Below are positions 1 to 10,119 of a DNA stretch of 64,000 nucleotides, piece after piece; position 1 is the first letter of the stretch; every line of letters starts with the position of its first letter. Location: contig JAHQIY010000022.1 of NCBI GenBank assembly GCA_019054805.1, forward strand, positions 744,001-808,000, given 5' to 3'. The notes beneath the pieces are model-generated. The model saw nothing but the letters and a program-made list of their open reading frames with translations. It was not told where the DNA came from and made no database searches. A program made the position numbers and the translations under genes. Origin of the DNA: Brachionus manjavacas. Taxonomy: Eukaryota > Rotifera > Eurotatoria > Ploima > Brachionidae.

Positions 1-42
1 ATTCTAAAATAAAAAAAATTATTGTTTTTTTAATTGCGATTT

Positions 43-273
43 TTAAATTTTAAATACCAATGCCTTTTGCATAAATGAATTCTTCGGACTGTTTTGATAC
101 TTCGCTATTGCTTTAGAAGCACCATTTAATTGAAAAATATTGTTATTTGCCACTCCTCTTATTTTGTTTGAAGTTGAAATAACAAATGCTTTAATGTTTT
201 TTGAATTCTTTAATTCATCAAGGAAATTAAAAGAATCAGTCTCTGTGAAACAACGCTTATTTTCAGCAGCCAT
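43..273 (-). CDS. Small hypothetical protein, 76 aa
   Basis: A single open frame of 76 codons with an ATG in a reasonable context (GAGATGGCT) and a stop near the window edge. The protein is mixed polar, with no signal peptide, membrane segment or motif that I recognise. The N-terminal third is acidic and the last 25 residues are basic. The next 560 bases upstream are AT-rich with no partner exon. It could be a complete small gene, the last exon of a gene, or a leftover of the transposon-rich sequence beside it. I assign no function. Confidence 0.35.
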   Translation of the reverse strand: MAAENKRCFTETDSFNFLDELKNSKNIKAFVISTSNKIRGVANNNIFQLNGASKAIAKYQNSPKNSFMQKALVFKI

Positions 274-860
274 CTCAGTATTGCTTGAGTTTTTAATTAG
301 TAATTTAGATATCTAAAGTAAATTAAAAAGAAATATATAATTTAAAAATTAATTAATTCAAAAAGTAAAATAATTCATTAACTTTTGTTCAAATGGTCAA
401 AAATTTGCCCTGCAGATCAAACAGAATTTAATAAACGTTGTTTATTTTTTAAAAAATAAAAATTTTTAATTTTTCCTTGATTTTTCTAGAAATTAATCTA
501 AAAAAGAAATTTGAACAAGTGATAATAAAATTAATAATTTTTAAATAAATTCTGAATTTAAACTTCAATTTTTGTAAAAAAAATGTCCTATAGAATATTT
601 TTATCAAAAATTGCTAGGGAAGCTTTCATATTTGGCATCAGGAACAAACAATCGATCACTTTGCTGACCTCTTTATAAAATGAATCAATATTGTAATTTG
701 TAATTATTAATTTCAGATTTATCTATAGTAAGATTTTCAAAATTTTAATTACAAAGCTTCGCAAAAAGCTTTTTCTTTTTATAAATAAAAATAAAAATAT
801 AATTTTATGATTTTTATTAAAGTTTTTAAACCAAAAACAAGAAAAAACAATAAATTAAAC
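274..860. other. AT-rich spacer, no gene seen
   Basis: About 590 bases of A/T-rich sequence between the first small ORF and the 3' end of the Ulp1-bearing transposon gene. I see no open frame, repeat or RNA gene in it. The 3' end of the transposon, if it has one, should lie here, but I could not match it to an inverted partner near 4.35-4.6 kb. Confidence 0.5.
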
Positions 861-1796
861 TTTATTTACAGAGAGGACATTTGAAATTATTTAAATTGGA
901 GAAATAATTTTCTAAACATTTAATATGATATTTATGGAAGCAACTATTTGATTTTAAAAATTGAATTCCGTCAATTTAGAGCTACAAAATGAACAAAAAT
1001 TATTTTCGGAATATTTTCTAATTTTGACATTGATTTTAAGCCGTAAAAACTCTAAAGAATCATTGTCATTTCTAAATATTAAATCGTTTTCTTCTATTAG
1101 TCGGCTTAAAATTTCGCAAACAAAAACACCACAATTCGAAGAATCAATTTGATATGAATGTTCCGGTAAAGCTAGTTTCCATTTTCGCTTTTTCAAAAAT
1201 TGAAATTTTTTGCAAAAAAAACTTAAATTTAATTTTAGAAAATATTTTTAAATATCATTCTCAAAGTTTAATTACCACCATTCTTCAAATAACTTTGATT
1301 GTTTATATGTTGTATTTCCATGTTTGTCTAATATTTTATAATTTTTTTTGGGATCAATTAAATAAAACTTATTTGCATTGAAATCAATAAACATTAGTAT
1401 CCAATGATTTCCGTTTTCGTTTATGAATCCATAAGCAGCAGCACACTTTTCAAACTAATCAATAATTAAAAATAATTTTCAAATTAGTGCTTAATTTTAA
1501 AATTTTACTTTATATTCATTGGAAAACTTTTCAAAACCATTATTAAACATAGAAGTAGCATGAAAAGAATTTATTAATGATATTTTTTTTTTAGATTCTT
1601 TTACCAGACAAAGTCCATATGTTTCTAAAACCTTTAAATCAAATTGAAAAAATTCAAATAGAAAAAAAATAAAATATTACGCTATCGTTTAACCATCGAT
1701 TTAATAAAAGATCTTTAACTTCAGAATATCTCAAATAAAATTCGTCGACTTTGTAGTAGAAAAGATTGTCGATATTTATTTTCTTTTCTTGTTTAT
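861..1796 (-). CDS. Ulp1/C48 SUMO-type protease domain with RING-like C-terminus
   Basis: Three to four exons (1796-1681, 1631-1509, 1454-1276 and about 1196-861). The order is that of Ulp1/SENP cysteine proteases: NRWLNDS at the N-terminal edge, catalytic His in ENGNHWILMFIDF, Asp in FYLIDPKK, and oxyanion Gln plus catalytic Cys in YQIDSSNCGVFVCE. The domain cleaves SUMO-like conjugates in known members. After about 35 residues comes FCSFCSS, then after a frame break CFHKYHIKC and CPLC, the spacing of a RING/RING-H2 zinc finger, ending in a stop at about 861. The fusion is to the transposase upstream. The last exon junction and the frame break at an A/T run near 0.95 kb are uncertain. Confidence 0.65.
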
Positions 1797-1849
1797 CTAA
1801 ATTATATCATTTAATAAATATTTTAAAATAATTAATGAAGTTGATTTAC

Positions 1850-3313
1850 CTTCCATTGAGTTAACTTCTTTCGCCAAGCTTTTGATTGAAAAATTTCCAA
1901 TTGTATCTAATGCCGTATCTACTTTCAATATTTTCCGTTTAAAATCCTCAGAAAACGGATCGTTAAATTCGTTAAACAGCTCCTTTCTTAAGTCAGTTTT
2001 TTCTATAATAACTTTTTCGATTTCATCCTTGAATTTTTTATTTTCGTAAAAATCCAATCTAAAACTTCTTGTAAAGTATTGAGCATCTTTTTTATTATTT
2101 TCTCTCATGGCCCACATTTCTTTATCCTTTTCACTATATGAAAATTTTTCTTTAGATTCAAAAATGCATTAAATTTATCCTCATACAATGTTTCGTAAAG
2201 ATGAGAAAGATAGAAATAGTATGGGGTCGCCAATTCATTGCTATATAAAAGTCTTTGACCTCTAATTCGCTTATTTACTTTTAGAATGGAATTTTTTAAA
2301 AATTTAAACCATGATTCAACATAGTTATTTGATAGACGATTTTTATCGGGTAAAACTTTATTTATCAATAGGCCAGACCATAAAGGAACAAGATGTAGTT
2401 TTTTTTTTATGATATTAAAAAGACTAGGAAAAAATAAATCATTTTTCTCAAATGAGTTTTCTGTTTCCATTTCTTGCGAATCTTGTAGAAGATTATCAAA
2501 AAATGACGTAAATGGAGAATCTTTCGCAAAGTTCACAGATTTTTCAATTGATTGATATAAAAATAGTTTGCTTTCATTTAAATTTTCTTTATTTTTTTCT
2601 TTTTGTTTTTTGTCAATTTCTGGAGATATTGTTTCACAAACGTTTTTGAACCAATCACTATTTCTATCGAGTAAAGCTGTATTTATTTTTATCATGCTTT
2701 CGAAATATTGATTATCCTTATATCTACGTGAAAAAATATTTTTTATGCACATTAAATTAATGCAAAAGTCGTCTAAACATTTTGATGTTTGAAGAATTGA
2801 AAAAGAGAAAATGAAACTCTTTCTTAACAAAATTTTATTTTCTTTTGCATGTTTTAGCTCTAAATCAGTTGCATCGATTATATTTTTTAGAAAATGTGTT
2901 GAGCAAAGATAGATAACCGTTTTACCTAGCTTTCTAAGATCAATAGTTTCTTTTTTTACTAAAATAGAGTGGCAAATAGTTAAATATTCTAACATTTCCA
3001 TTTGATTAAATGCAAACATGCATCCATGAAGATTTGCCCATGAAAAATCTGTGACCAAAATAGCTGGTTTTTTAAAAAAACTGTATCGCTTAGCCTCCAG
3101 GAGAATTTTCGATAATTTTAGTCCAATACTTACGTTGTCATTTTGACTGCTTACAAAGTCCCCTATAGAAACCATTTTGTGCCGTACAAAATCGTGAGCA
3201 ACTAAGCTATGTAATAAAATATTTTTTTGGCCACCATATTTAACCATAACGTTACCGGTCGAATCAAAAAACCAAACTGGATTCATACTTTCAATTATCG
3301 CCCACATTTTTAC
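1850..3313 (-). CDS. DDE transposase core, MULE-like
   Basis: About 400 residues of continuous frame after an acceptor at 3314 (GTTAG|GTAAAA), then a +/-1 shift at a T-run near 2.13 kb into a 106-residue frame ending at donor 1849. I read FFDSTG as the strand with the first catalytic Asp, LVTDFSWANLHGC as the second, and NNYVESWFKFLK as the catalytic Glu region. YLCSTHFLKNI matches the C..H motif that MULE transposases carry between the second Asp and the Glu. The family call is by motif order only. After the shift the sequence is highly charged and probably a linker to the protease. Confidence 0.6.
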
Positions 3314-3631
3314 CTAACAAAATTTAGAAATTAAATACTCTTTGTTGGCAAAAATTTTTACTTGAATTTCAGAAAACATCACAAAACCTATCGGATTTGA
3401 TTCAATATCGTGAATAAAACCTTGTGTCCCTTTTTTATAGTTACGAAGAAAGTAGTCAAAAAACAATTTAGTTGCATCAGAATCAATCCTCATTTCGTTA
3501 CTTAATTGAAATCGATGTTTGAAAAGGCTTTTTAATTTTCTTGCATTCTCATATGATATATTGGTCGTATCTTGTTCATCTAAAAAAATGAATTAATTTG
3601 TTAAAGAAGATTTAAATTTGAAGAAAATTAC

Positions 3632-4329
3632 TGAAAAAGCTCTCTCAGATAAGAAGTTTTGAACTCCTTTTGCCGTAATTTCGCTTTGTATTAAACTTCG
3701 TTTCTCCCCTTTTAACTGCAATTTAGGAATCGTAACATTTTCTGAGCAGTTTTTTCCATTCCAATCAAAACAAAAGGTAATTCCACAATTTGCTACAGGT
3801 TTTGTTTTAATAAATCCATCAAATTCGTTTTTACAAGTAATACATTTAATTCTTCCACGCCAATAAAAATGACCAGGAGTAAGATTTTTGATGTGGTAAA
3901 AGAATTATTGGTATTTAATTTAAAGCTACATTTAATTCCAACATTCTTGAGTTTCTTTGAAATCATTTGATTTGCTGAAGCCAAAAATCTCGGTCGTGTT
4001 GATTTTGAAATACACTGCTGCATATTACGCCACTCGACATTATTGAAATAAATTTGAATTTTATTGTCGGTTATCAAACCTGAGGCGTTTTGATGAGAGA
4101 AGGCTTTTGATAATACTTTCGTCCTGAAATGACCATCGTTTCTTTTCCATTTTGTATAAATATTCACAGGAGCTGTTTCACTAGTAGAACCATAAATATC
4201 CGCAATTTTTTTAAAATGGCTTTCTCCTCGAAATCCTCCCTCAAGATCAGTTAGATTATGACTCATCATATAATCTGCTGTTACAAGTACTAATTTCTCA
4301 GAATCATCGAAATTAACTGATTTTGGCAT
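3632..4329 (-). CDS. N-terminal part of the Ulp1-bearing transposase, with zinc-binding motif
   Basis: Begins at an ATG at 4329 (protein starts MPKSVNFDD). One frame runs to 3793. A second frame then takes over and reads through a cysteine-rich stretch, FYWRGRIKCITCKNEF followed by a CGITFCFDW segment, which looks like a zinc ribbon or other DNA-binding treble clef. It ends at a plausible donor, TCA|GTAATT. The change of frame near 3.85 kb is either an indel or an intron too small to place. In MULE-type transposases the DNA-binding zinc module sits N-terminal to the catalytic core, and this order fits. The join to the next exon (3579-3362) is out of phase as I read it, so one more lesion is likely. 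Confidence 0.5.
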
Positions 4330-4587
4330 TTTTTAATATATTCGTCTCTAAGCGGGAACTCTAATTAAATAGAAGTAAAATAAAATTATAAAAGAAGCTT
4401 ATTTATGAGCTTTTTGAAATAAATGTTCTCCATGAATAGGAAATTAGCTTAAAAGTGAACATTTTTATTAACAAAAAACAAATATGGTCAAATATATTAT
4501 AAAAAATTTAAGGCTTTTTGAATAATTTATTTCAATAGGTTGGGTATAAACAAAATTTTTATTAAATTACTTTATTAAAATTTAATA

Positions 4588-4767
4588 TTAGTTTAAACAA
4601 ATGCTTAATTTTAAAAAATTTATGTAAGAATTTTCGAAATCTGCTAGATAGTTTTCGACTATATTCTCCACAGAAATGCTTTCGCAATTATGAGAAGACA
4701 CTGCAATATTCGCCATTACATCACAAATATCGTTTATATCTTCTTCAATTTCTTTTATTTTTTTCAT
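4588..4767 (-). CDS. Overlapping 59-aa ORF after the JAMM gene
   Basis: The ATG at 4767 lies inside the last codons of the JAMM ORF in another frame. Translation runs 59 codons to a TAA at 4588-4590. The product is acidic at the start (MKKIKEIEEDINDICDVM) and ends in a hydrophobic segment (INFLKLSICLN). The overlap of about 20 nt sits on an A-run, so this is either a separate small ORF, the true C-terminus of the JAMM protein after a one-base indel, or a programmed frameshift. Composition suggests it is coding, because AT-rich chance frames here are usually Lys/Asn/Phe/Ile repeats. No family recognised. Confidence 0.4.
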   Translation of the reverse strand: MKKIKEIEEDINDICDVMANIAVSSHNCESISVENIVENYLADFENSYINFLKLSICLN

Positions 4768-5167
4768 CCAATTGTTGATTGGAAAAAATAAATGTTTGAA
4801 TTATTGAGTTGCCTTGTTCAGAAAAGATAATTTCCTGAGTGTCAGATTCATAATGAAAGGCTGCTTTCAGTAAATTTCCAATATCGATTGGCGATGGAAA
4901 TGCGTCAAAATGAATTTTAATTTCATTTTCGTCAAACTGTCCTTGATAGTTATTTTTCCTGATATTCGACGAAATTGGATGCGTATGCCATGAAATTAGT
5001 TCATCGGATATAGGAAAAATTTGAATTGATTCCAGGAACAGTGTTTCTGGACTTCCGTTCTGAATATTGGTAATATTTCCGGTATCTTTTTCGAAAACAC
5101 CACCCATTTCATAGGAAAAATGCATTGTTTGTGGATCATTAATTATATTAGATATATGGATGGACAT
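4745..5167 (-). CDS. JAMM/MPN+ metallopeptidase-like protein, 140 aa
   Basis: A 140-codon ORF from an ATG at 5167. The JAMM zinc-peptidase signature is complete by eye: an upstream Glu in SYEMGGVFEKDTGN, the metal-binding WHTHPIS segment (HxHP), and SPID (S-x-x-D) about 27 residues later. JAMM proteins with these residues are isopeptidases that remove ubiquitin or related modifiers (RPN11, CSN5, AMSH) or their prokaryotic JAB relatives. The short length and the ExGG start resemble the compact JAB type more than proteasomal subunits, which is inference. It lies 420 nt upstream of the Ulp1-bearing transposase in the same orientation and overlaps a small ORF at its 3' end. It could be a host gene, transposon cargo, or one exon of a longer gene. 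Confidence 0.6.
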   Translation of the reverse strand: MSIHISNIINDPQTMHFSYEMGGVFEKDTGNITNIQNGSPETLFLESIQIFPISDELISWHTHPISSNIRKNNYQGQFDENEIKIHFDAFPSPIDIGNLLKAAFHYESDTQEIIFSEQGNSIIQTFIFSNQQLDEKNKRN

Positions 5168-5280
5168 TTTTGGTTTGTTAGATATATGGATGGAAATTTC
5201 TAATTTTCTAAAAATAATGTAGAAAAATTAAAAATTGAATATATTGAATTCAAAAACAACAAAATTTATTTGAATTTTCC

Positions 5281-5905
5281 TGGATTTAAAAAAAATTGAT
5301 TTATTATTTTATTAAATAAATACCTAAATGACTCTTTATCCAACAAAAAATAAATCAAAAAATTTTAAAAATCGAAGAATTTCAAATTTATTTTAACTCA
5401 ATTAATAAATTTCAATTTTTATATCAATAATTTTACAATTTTAATCTGATAGTTCACAAATTAATAATCAAAATTCACTGAAAATCAAAATAAAGAAGCT
5501 TCAAAATTAGTCCGAAAGATTCAAAACATTATTTTTACATTACGAATTGAATAATTTTTAAAAGTATTTAATTTAGATGCGTAAAATTAATTTAAAAAAC
5601 AAACTTGATTTTTTCAGAATTTAAAAAAGTGATTTATTATTTTATTAAATAAATGCCTAAATGACTCTTTATCCAACAAAAAATAAATCAAAAAATTTTA
5701 AAAATCGAAGAATTTCAAATTTATTTTAACTCAATTAATAAATTTCAATTTTTATATTTATAATTTTACAATTTTAATTCTATAATTCACAAAGGAAAAA
5801 ACTATATTTACTGAAAATCAAAATAAAGAAGCTTCAAAATTAGTCCAACAAAACTAAATTCACTGAAAATCAAAATAAAAAAGCTTCAAAATTAGTCCAA
5901 CAACA
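5281..5905. repeat. Duplicated non-coding block and three copies of a 35-40-bp motif
   Basis: A block at about 5300-5460 (containing CCTAAATGACTCTTTATCC) recurs almost unchanged at about 5632-5793. A second motif of about 40 bp, containing AAATCAAAATAAAGAAGCTT, occurs at 5474-5513, 5806-5846 and 5857-5905, partly overlapping the spacing of the first duplication. The arrangement suggests a ~335-bp tandem duplication that later diverged. No open frame crosses it. It fills the gap between the JAMM ORF and the repeat-protein gene. Confidence 0.7.
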
Positions 5906-6064
5906 ATTTGATCCCTTTACATACATAAAAAATGAAATAATTGAGTCGTTTCAGTTGTTAAACCGAAATAATAAAGAAAAAAGGTCAATAAATTAGAATG
6001 TTTTATTTCTTTTAAATTTTAAATCAATATTTTTAAATAAATGTTCGAAATTCGATTAAATAAA

Positions 6065-9000
6065 TTATTTCCTTTTCTTTTTTTTTGTTTTCGGTCCTTG
6101 ATTATCTAGCGTGAAAATATCATTAGCAAGTTGATTTTCATCTTCATTCAAATTTTCTGCTAAAAAAAAATCACACTCGGCATCGTCTTTGTTTGGATGT
6201 ACTGAGTGTTCGATACGATCTGGAATCTTTTCACCTTTTGATTTAAAATAATCATTGATCATTGAGGGTGCGAAAATACGACTTAAAGTCTCCCATGACC
6301 TTAAAAAAGATTTAAATATTATGTCCTAAATAAAGCGTGTTTTACTCTTCATATTTCTCATCTTTTAAATTCCGCCATGCAAGCAAAAGTTCCATTTTTT
6401 TTGTTTCATCATTTATCTGATGATTTAGAATTTGATCAAACTTTAAATTTAAAAAAAGAAAAATTGAATTTAAAATAAGGAATTTTAAAAAATTATCTAA
6501 AATTACATAATATTCTATATTATGAATATCGTATTTGGTCTTATCCTTAAACTCTTCCTCCAAATGTTTAATTGCTTCAAAAGTTTCAATAGGAAAATAG
6601 GCTTCGATAGATTTGCCGTCTGGCTGACTGGATTTTCGGTCTGTTCGACCAGATTTGCCGTGTGGTTGACTAGATTTTCTGCCTGTTTGACCAGATTTTC
6701 GGTCTGTTCGACCAGATTTTCGCTCTAATCGACCAGATTTGCCGTCAGTTTGACCAGATTTTCGGTCTGTTTGACCAGATTTTCCTTCTGGTTGACTATA
6801 TTTTCTGCCTGGTTGACTAGATTTTCGGTCTGTTCGACCAGATTTGCCGTCAGTTTGACCAGATTTGCCGTCTGTCTGACCAGATTTGCCGTCTTTTTGA
6901 CCAGATTTGCCGTCTGTTTGACCAGATTTGCCGTCTTTTTGACCAGATTTGCCGTCTGTTTGACCAGATTTTCCGTCTGGTTGACTAGATTTGCCGTCTT
7001 TTTGACCAGATTTGCCGTCTGTTTGACCAGATTTTCCGTCTAGTTGACTAGATTTATTCTCTGGTTGACTAGATTTTTTCTCTGATTGACTAGATTTTCC
7101 GTCTGGTTGACTAGATTTATTCTCTGGTTGACTAGATTTATTCTCTGGTTGACTAGATTTGCCGTCTGGTTGACTAGATTTTCCGTCTGGTTGACTAGAT
7201 TTTCCGTCTGGTTGACTAGATTTTCCGTCTGGTTGGCCAGATTTACCGTCTTGTAACTGCTTTGGTTTTTTCTGTGAGAGCGTCCCAAATAACTCATTTG
7301 AAAGCTTTGAAATGGTAATGGTTGAACAAGTTTTGTCTGGTTGACCAATTCTCGCATTTTTTGTCAAATCGGATAAATTGTCATGTTGACCAGGTCTCTT
7401 GACTTTTGCATCATTTTTTAAGACTTGTGTTCCAGAATTTTGATGTTTGCTTGCGCTTGTATCATTTTTTCTCTCCATTAGCTCTTTCTTTTGCTCCAAC
7501 ATAGTATCAAAATAGTCAAAGACAAGATTCTTATAAAAAGTTTCAATTTTTGTTTCATCGTTTTCGATTTCGAATTGTTCAAATATGTAATCAAAAATGA
7601 CGTTATCTGCAAAAGCTTCCTCGACAGATTTAAAATTTGGAACAAGTTGTGATTCTTAATATTAGTATTGAAATACATTTAATGTCATTCATTTAAAATA
7701 AATTATTGTTCTTACCTTTTGATAAAATTTTAAATTCAGCGGTGGAATAAAGCGTTTTCTTAATGATTGAATACAAAACTTGGGCTCTCTTCAAACAGCT
7801 TTTTGATCGATTGTTATTCAAATCGCTTTTTGACTTCTAAAATTATTCGAAATAAAAATAAATAAAAAATCAAAGACTTAAATCTATATATTTATTTCTT
7901 TTTTTTGCGTTAATAGCCTTGGATATTCCATGGCAAAAAAGCTTTAAGTTTTTTAATTGTCTCATGATAATTAGATTATCTATGAAAAAATCCTTCTTAA
8001 TTTTCCTTATTTGGTTGTTCATAAATATGCCTTGGACATTCCATGACATTATTTTGAAATACCTGTTGAGTGTTTGAACGCTTAATTTTTTGTAAAAATT
8101 TATATACCTAGATTCTGATATATTTATTTCTTTTTTTTGCGTTAATAGCCTTGGATATTCCATGGCAAAAAAGCTTTAAGTTTTTTAATTGTCTCATGAT
8201 AATTAGATTATCAATGAAAAAATCCTTCTTAATTTTCCTTATTTGGTTGTTCATAAATATGCCTTGGACATTCCATGACATTATTTTGAAATACCTGTTG
8301 AGTGTTTGAACGCTTAATTTTTTGTAAAAATTTATATACCTAGATTCTGATATATTTATTTCTTTTTTTGCGTTAATAGCCTTGGATATTCCATGGCAAA
8401 AAAGCTTTATGTTTTTTAATTGTCTCATGATAATTAGATTATCAATGAAAAAATCCTTCTTAATTTTCCTTATTTGGTTGTTCATAAATATGCCTTGGAC
8501 ATTCCATGACATTATTTTGAAATACCTGCTGAGTGTTTACTATGAATTTATTTGCCTAGGATCTGATATATTTTTGGCAACTTGAAGTTGATGGTCAATT
8601 CAAGATATCATTTCAATTTCTCAGTACATTAAAATAATGATATTTTGAATTGATCATCAACTTCAGGGTGCGATATTTTTTCCTTTTTTTTGCGTTAGTT
8701 GCATTGGATTTTCCATGGCAAAAAAGCTTTATGTTTTTTAATTTCAAATCGTAATTCATTATTAGGAAATGAATTTAATTATACATACCTGAGAGTAATT
8801 TGAAGAAAAGGATGAATTTGATGATATTGGTTGATAAGCTTCTTTCTCTTTGCTTTCTAGTGAGTTATTATGTTCATAAAATTTTTTGAACAAACATAAT
8901 CCTGTTAGCTTTATTTTTGGAGGATTCAGCTAATAATTTTATTTATTTAATTTATTTTTACAAATACTATTTTTTTTTACATTTTTGTTGACATTTCTGC

Positions 9001-9333
9001 ACTCAATGAATTCTTTCTCAACTGTTTGATTATATTCTTCTTTTGAATTGTATAAAAGGAATTTTCTTGTTTGTGAATCAAAATAAACATCTTGAATCAA
9101 ATCAACCATTGATTCAACATCAAAAAACTCAAGATCGTTTTCTTAAAATATAATTTTAAATAAAATATTTAGTTTGTTTTGTTTATAATACCTTTTAAAT
9201 AATTTAAAAAATCATTTTTCTCAAAATTTTTATGTTCAAATTTCGAATCAGCATTTTTTAAAGCTAGATAGCCCTTAAAATAAAATGCTCTCTCTTGATT
9301 TTTTCTTCTTCTATTATTTTGTTTATTATTCAT
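6065..9333 (-). CDS. Unrecognised repeat protein, six or seven exons, about 680-702 aa
   Basis: I infer exons 9333-9192, 9141-8981, 8929-8789, 7836-7716, 7654-6346 and 6299-6065; every junction is GT-AG and all phases agree, giving 702 codons from MNNKQNNRRRKNQ to a lysine-rich end (KTKKKKRK). A 66-nt stretch at 6506-6441 starts GTAATT and ends TTAAAG, keeps frame and encodes an unlikely hydrophobic run, so it is probably another intron (680 aa). The N-terminal third is charged and Asn/Ser-rich. The middle holds about 30 units of a 7-residue repeat (DGKSSQP/DGKSGQT). The C-terminus is acidic, then basic. There is no signal peptide, membrane segment or known domain. Coherent splicing argues for a real gene; function unknown. 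Confidence 0.6.
6605..7255 (-). repeat. 21-bp coding minisatellite, about 30 heptapeptide units
   Basis: A 21-bp unit repeats about 30 times in the large exon of the gene above. It encodes D-G-K-S-[SG]-[QR]-[PTK] with variants such as ENKSSQP, DRKSGQT and HGKSGRT. Units nearer the 3' end of the gene are more varied (Arg-rich) and those nearer the 5' end more uniform (DGKSSQP), consistent with recent expansion at one side. The unit has no stop in several frames, so long spurious ORFs appear on the plus strand across it. The product should be an extended, basic, Ser/Gly/Gln-rich disordered tract. Confidence 0.9.
7880..8575. repeat. Three tandem copies of a ~231-232-bp unit in an intron
   Basis: Copies begin at about 7880, 8111 and 8343; the landmark GCGTTAATAGCCTTGG appears at 7907, 8139 and 8370. 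A diverged partial fourth copy (TGCGTTAGTTGCATTGG) is at about 8691-8745. The array lies inside the 950-nt intron (8788-7837) of the repeat-protein gene. On the minus strand each unit carries an open frame containing MSWNVQGIFMNNQ, and copies two and three are in frame with each other (77 codons). A T-run length change breaks the frame into copy one. Copies are nearly identical, so the expansion is recent. Confidence 0.85.
8583..8665. repeat. Inverted repeat, 30-nt arms
   Basis: Left arm 8583-8612 (starts TGAAGTTGATGGTCAATTCA) and right arm 8636-8665 are reverse complements with about two mismatches, separated by 23 nt. The structure sits between the third and the diverged fourth copy of the tandem array, so it may be a small foldback insertion that interrupted the array or seeded it. 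Confidence 0.75.
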
Positions 9334-9605
9334 TATTCTTCGTTATATAATCTATATTTTTATCTAAAATATAAATTGAAATATTTAACAAAGATTTGGT
9401 AAATATTAGAAATTGTTTATTGGTTATATTATTTAAGGCTTTATATTTATCCCTATTCACTTATGATTTGGAACAGAGGTAACTAAATTTAGTTGATCAT
9501 CTTAATAAAAATTAGTTACAATTCTAAACTGCTTTTTTTTAAAAGTTGGCTCCCTAATTAGCTTGTTATACTCCAAATTTTGTTCATATAAGTCCTGTCT
9601 ACTGT

Positions 9606-10011
9606 CTATTCTCAATAATTAACAGCATGTCTCAAATCTTGGCCAAAGTCTTGACTTAAGGCGAGCACTTCTTGATCACGGAGCCAGTTGGCAAGCACCA
9701 CGGCCTCTCTTTCAAACTGGAAAACAGTCAACATGGCGTTAGGGTTACTCATGTTACGTAAGTACTTGGTCACTAGCACAAGCGGTAATTTTTGCTCTTC
9801 CATTTAGGATCTGGTTCATTTGATATTGACCATCTGAGAGTACAATTTCACCTGTCAAATAAAGTTCTTCACCTTCATCATCATCGTTACCTAAAAAATT
9901 TGATAAAATTCGTACTTTATTTTTTTTTAAGTTGGATTTTACTTGAAAAGGTTGGCCATTCGGGATATCAATTAAATTTCTCAGCCAAAAATCTCCTTGA
10001 TTAACATTTAC
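9606..10011 (-). pseudogene. Isolated spectrin-repeat-like exons
   Basis: An acceptor (TTTTCAG) at about 10012 is followed by a frame with GDFWLRNLIDIPNG and, further on, GEELYLTGEIVLSDGQYQM. A 42-nt GT-AG intron (TTAC|GTAACA to TTCCAG) then leads into FEREAVVLANWLRDQEVL and LSQDFGQDL, the pattern of a spectrin-type triple-helix repeat (F-x-R-E-A, W-L, D-x-G-x-D-L). It stops soon after. Neither flank holds more of such a protein. The G/C content is well above its surroundings. I read it as a stray piece of a large spectrin-family or spectrin-repeat gene, but the first part is not assigned. Low-moderate certainty. Confidence 0.4.
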
Positions 10012-10119
10012 AGACCTGAAAATGTTGGTATATAAATAAATAATAAAATAAAATATAATAAAATAAATAAATATATTAAAATATAATTTAGCCCGCCAAA
10101 ATAAACGGGCCAACAACCG

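Larger units (their letters stand above)
861..4329 (-). mobile_element. MULE-type DNA transposon gene with C-terminal Ulp1 protease and RING-like tail
   Basis: A multi-exon minus-strand gene. In order it encodes an N-terminal region with a CxxC-type zinc-binding stretch, a DDE-type transposase core, and a Ulp1/C48 peptidase ending in a RING-like cysteine cluster. Candidate introns of about 50 nt with GT-AG ends: 3631-3580, 3361-3314, 1849-1797, 1680-1632 and 1508-1455. At least three frame breaks (about 3.85 kb, 2.13 kb and 0.95 kb, two at A/T runs) make it either a mildly decayed copy or a gene hit by homopolymer errors. I found no terminal inverted repeats. Fusion of a Mutator-like transposase with a Ulp1 protease is known from plant MULEs (Kaonashi); whether this animal copy is related is not tested. 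Confidence 0.7.

Noticed and set aside
6522-7043. Plus-strand ORFs of 68 and 97 codons with a TRFAVCL-like repeat
   Set aside because: They are the antisense reading of the 21-bp coding repeat on the minus strand, which stays open in several frames. No independent start or domain.
8108-8512. SWNVQG in the tandem array as the start of a LINE endonuclease
   Set aside because: Only the first residues resemble the family. None of the catalytic Glu, Asp-x-Asn or Ser-Asp-His motifs follow within the unit.
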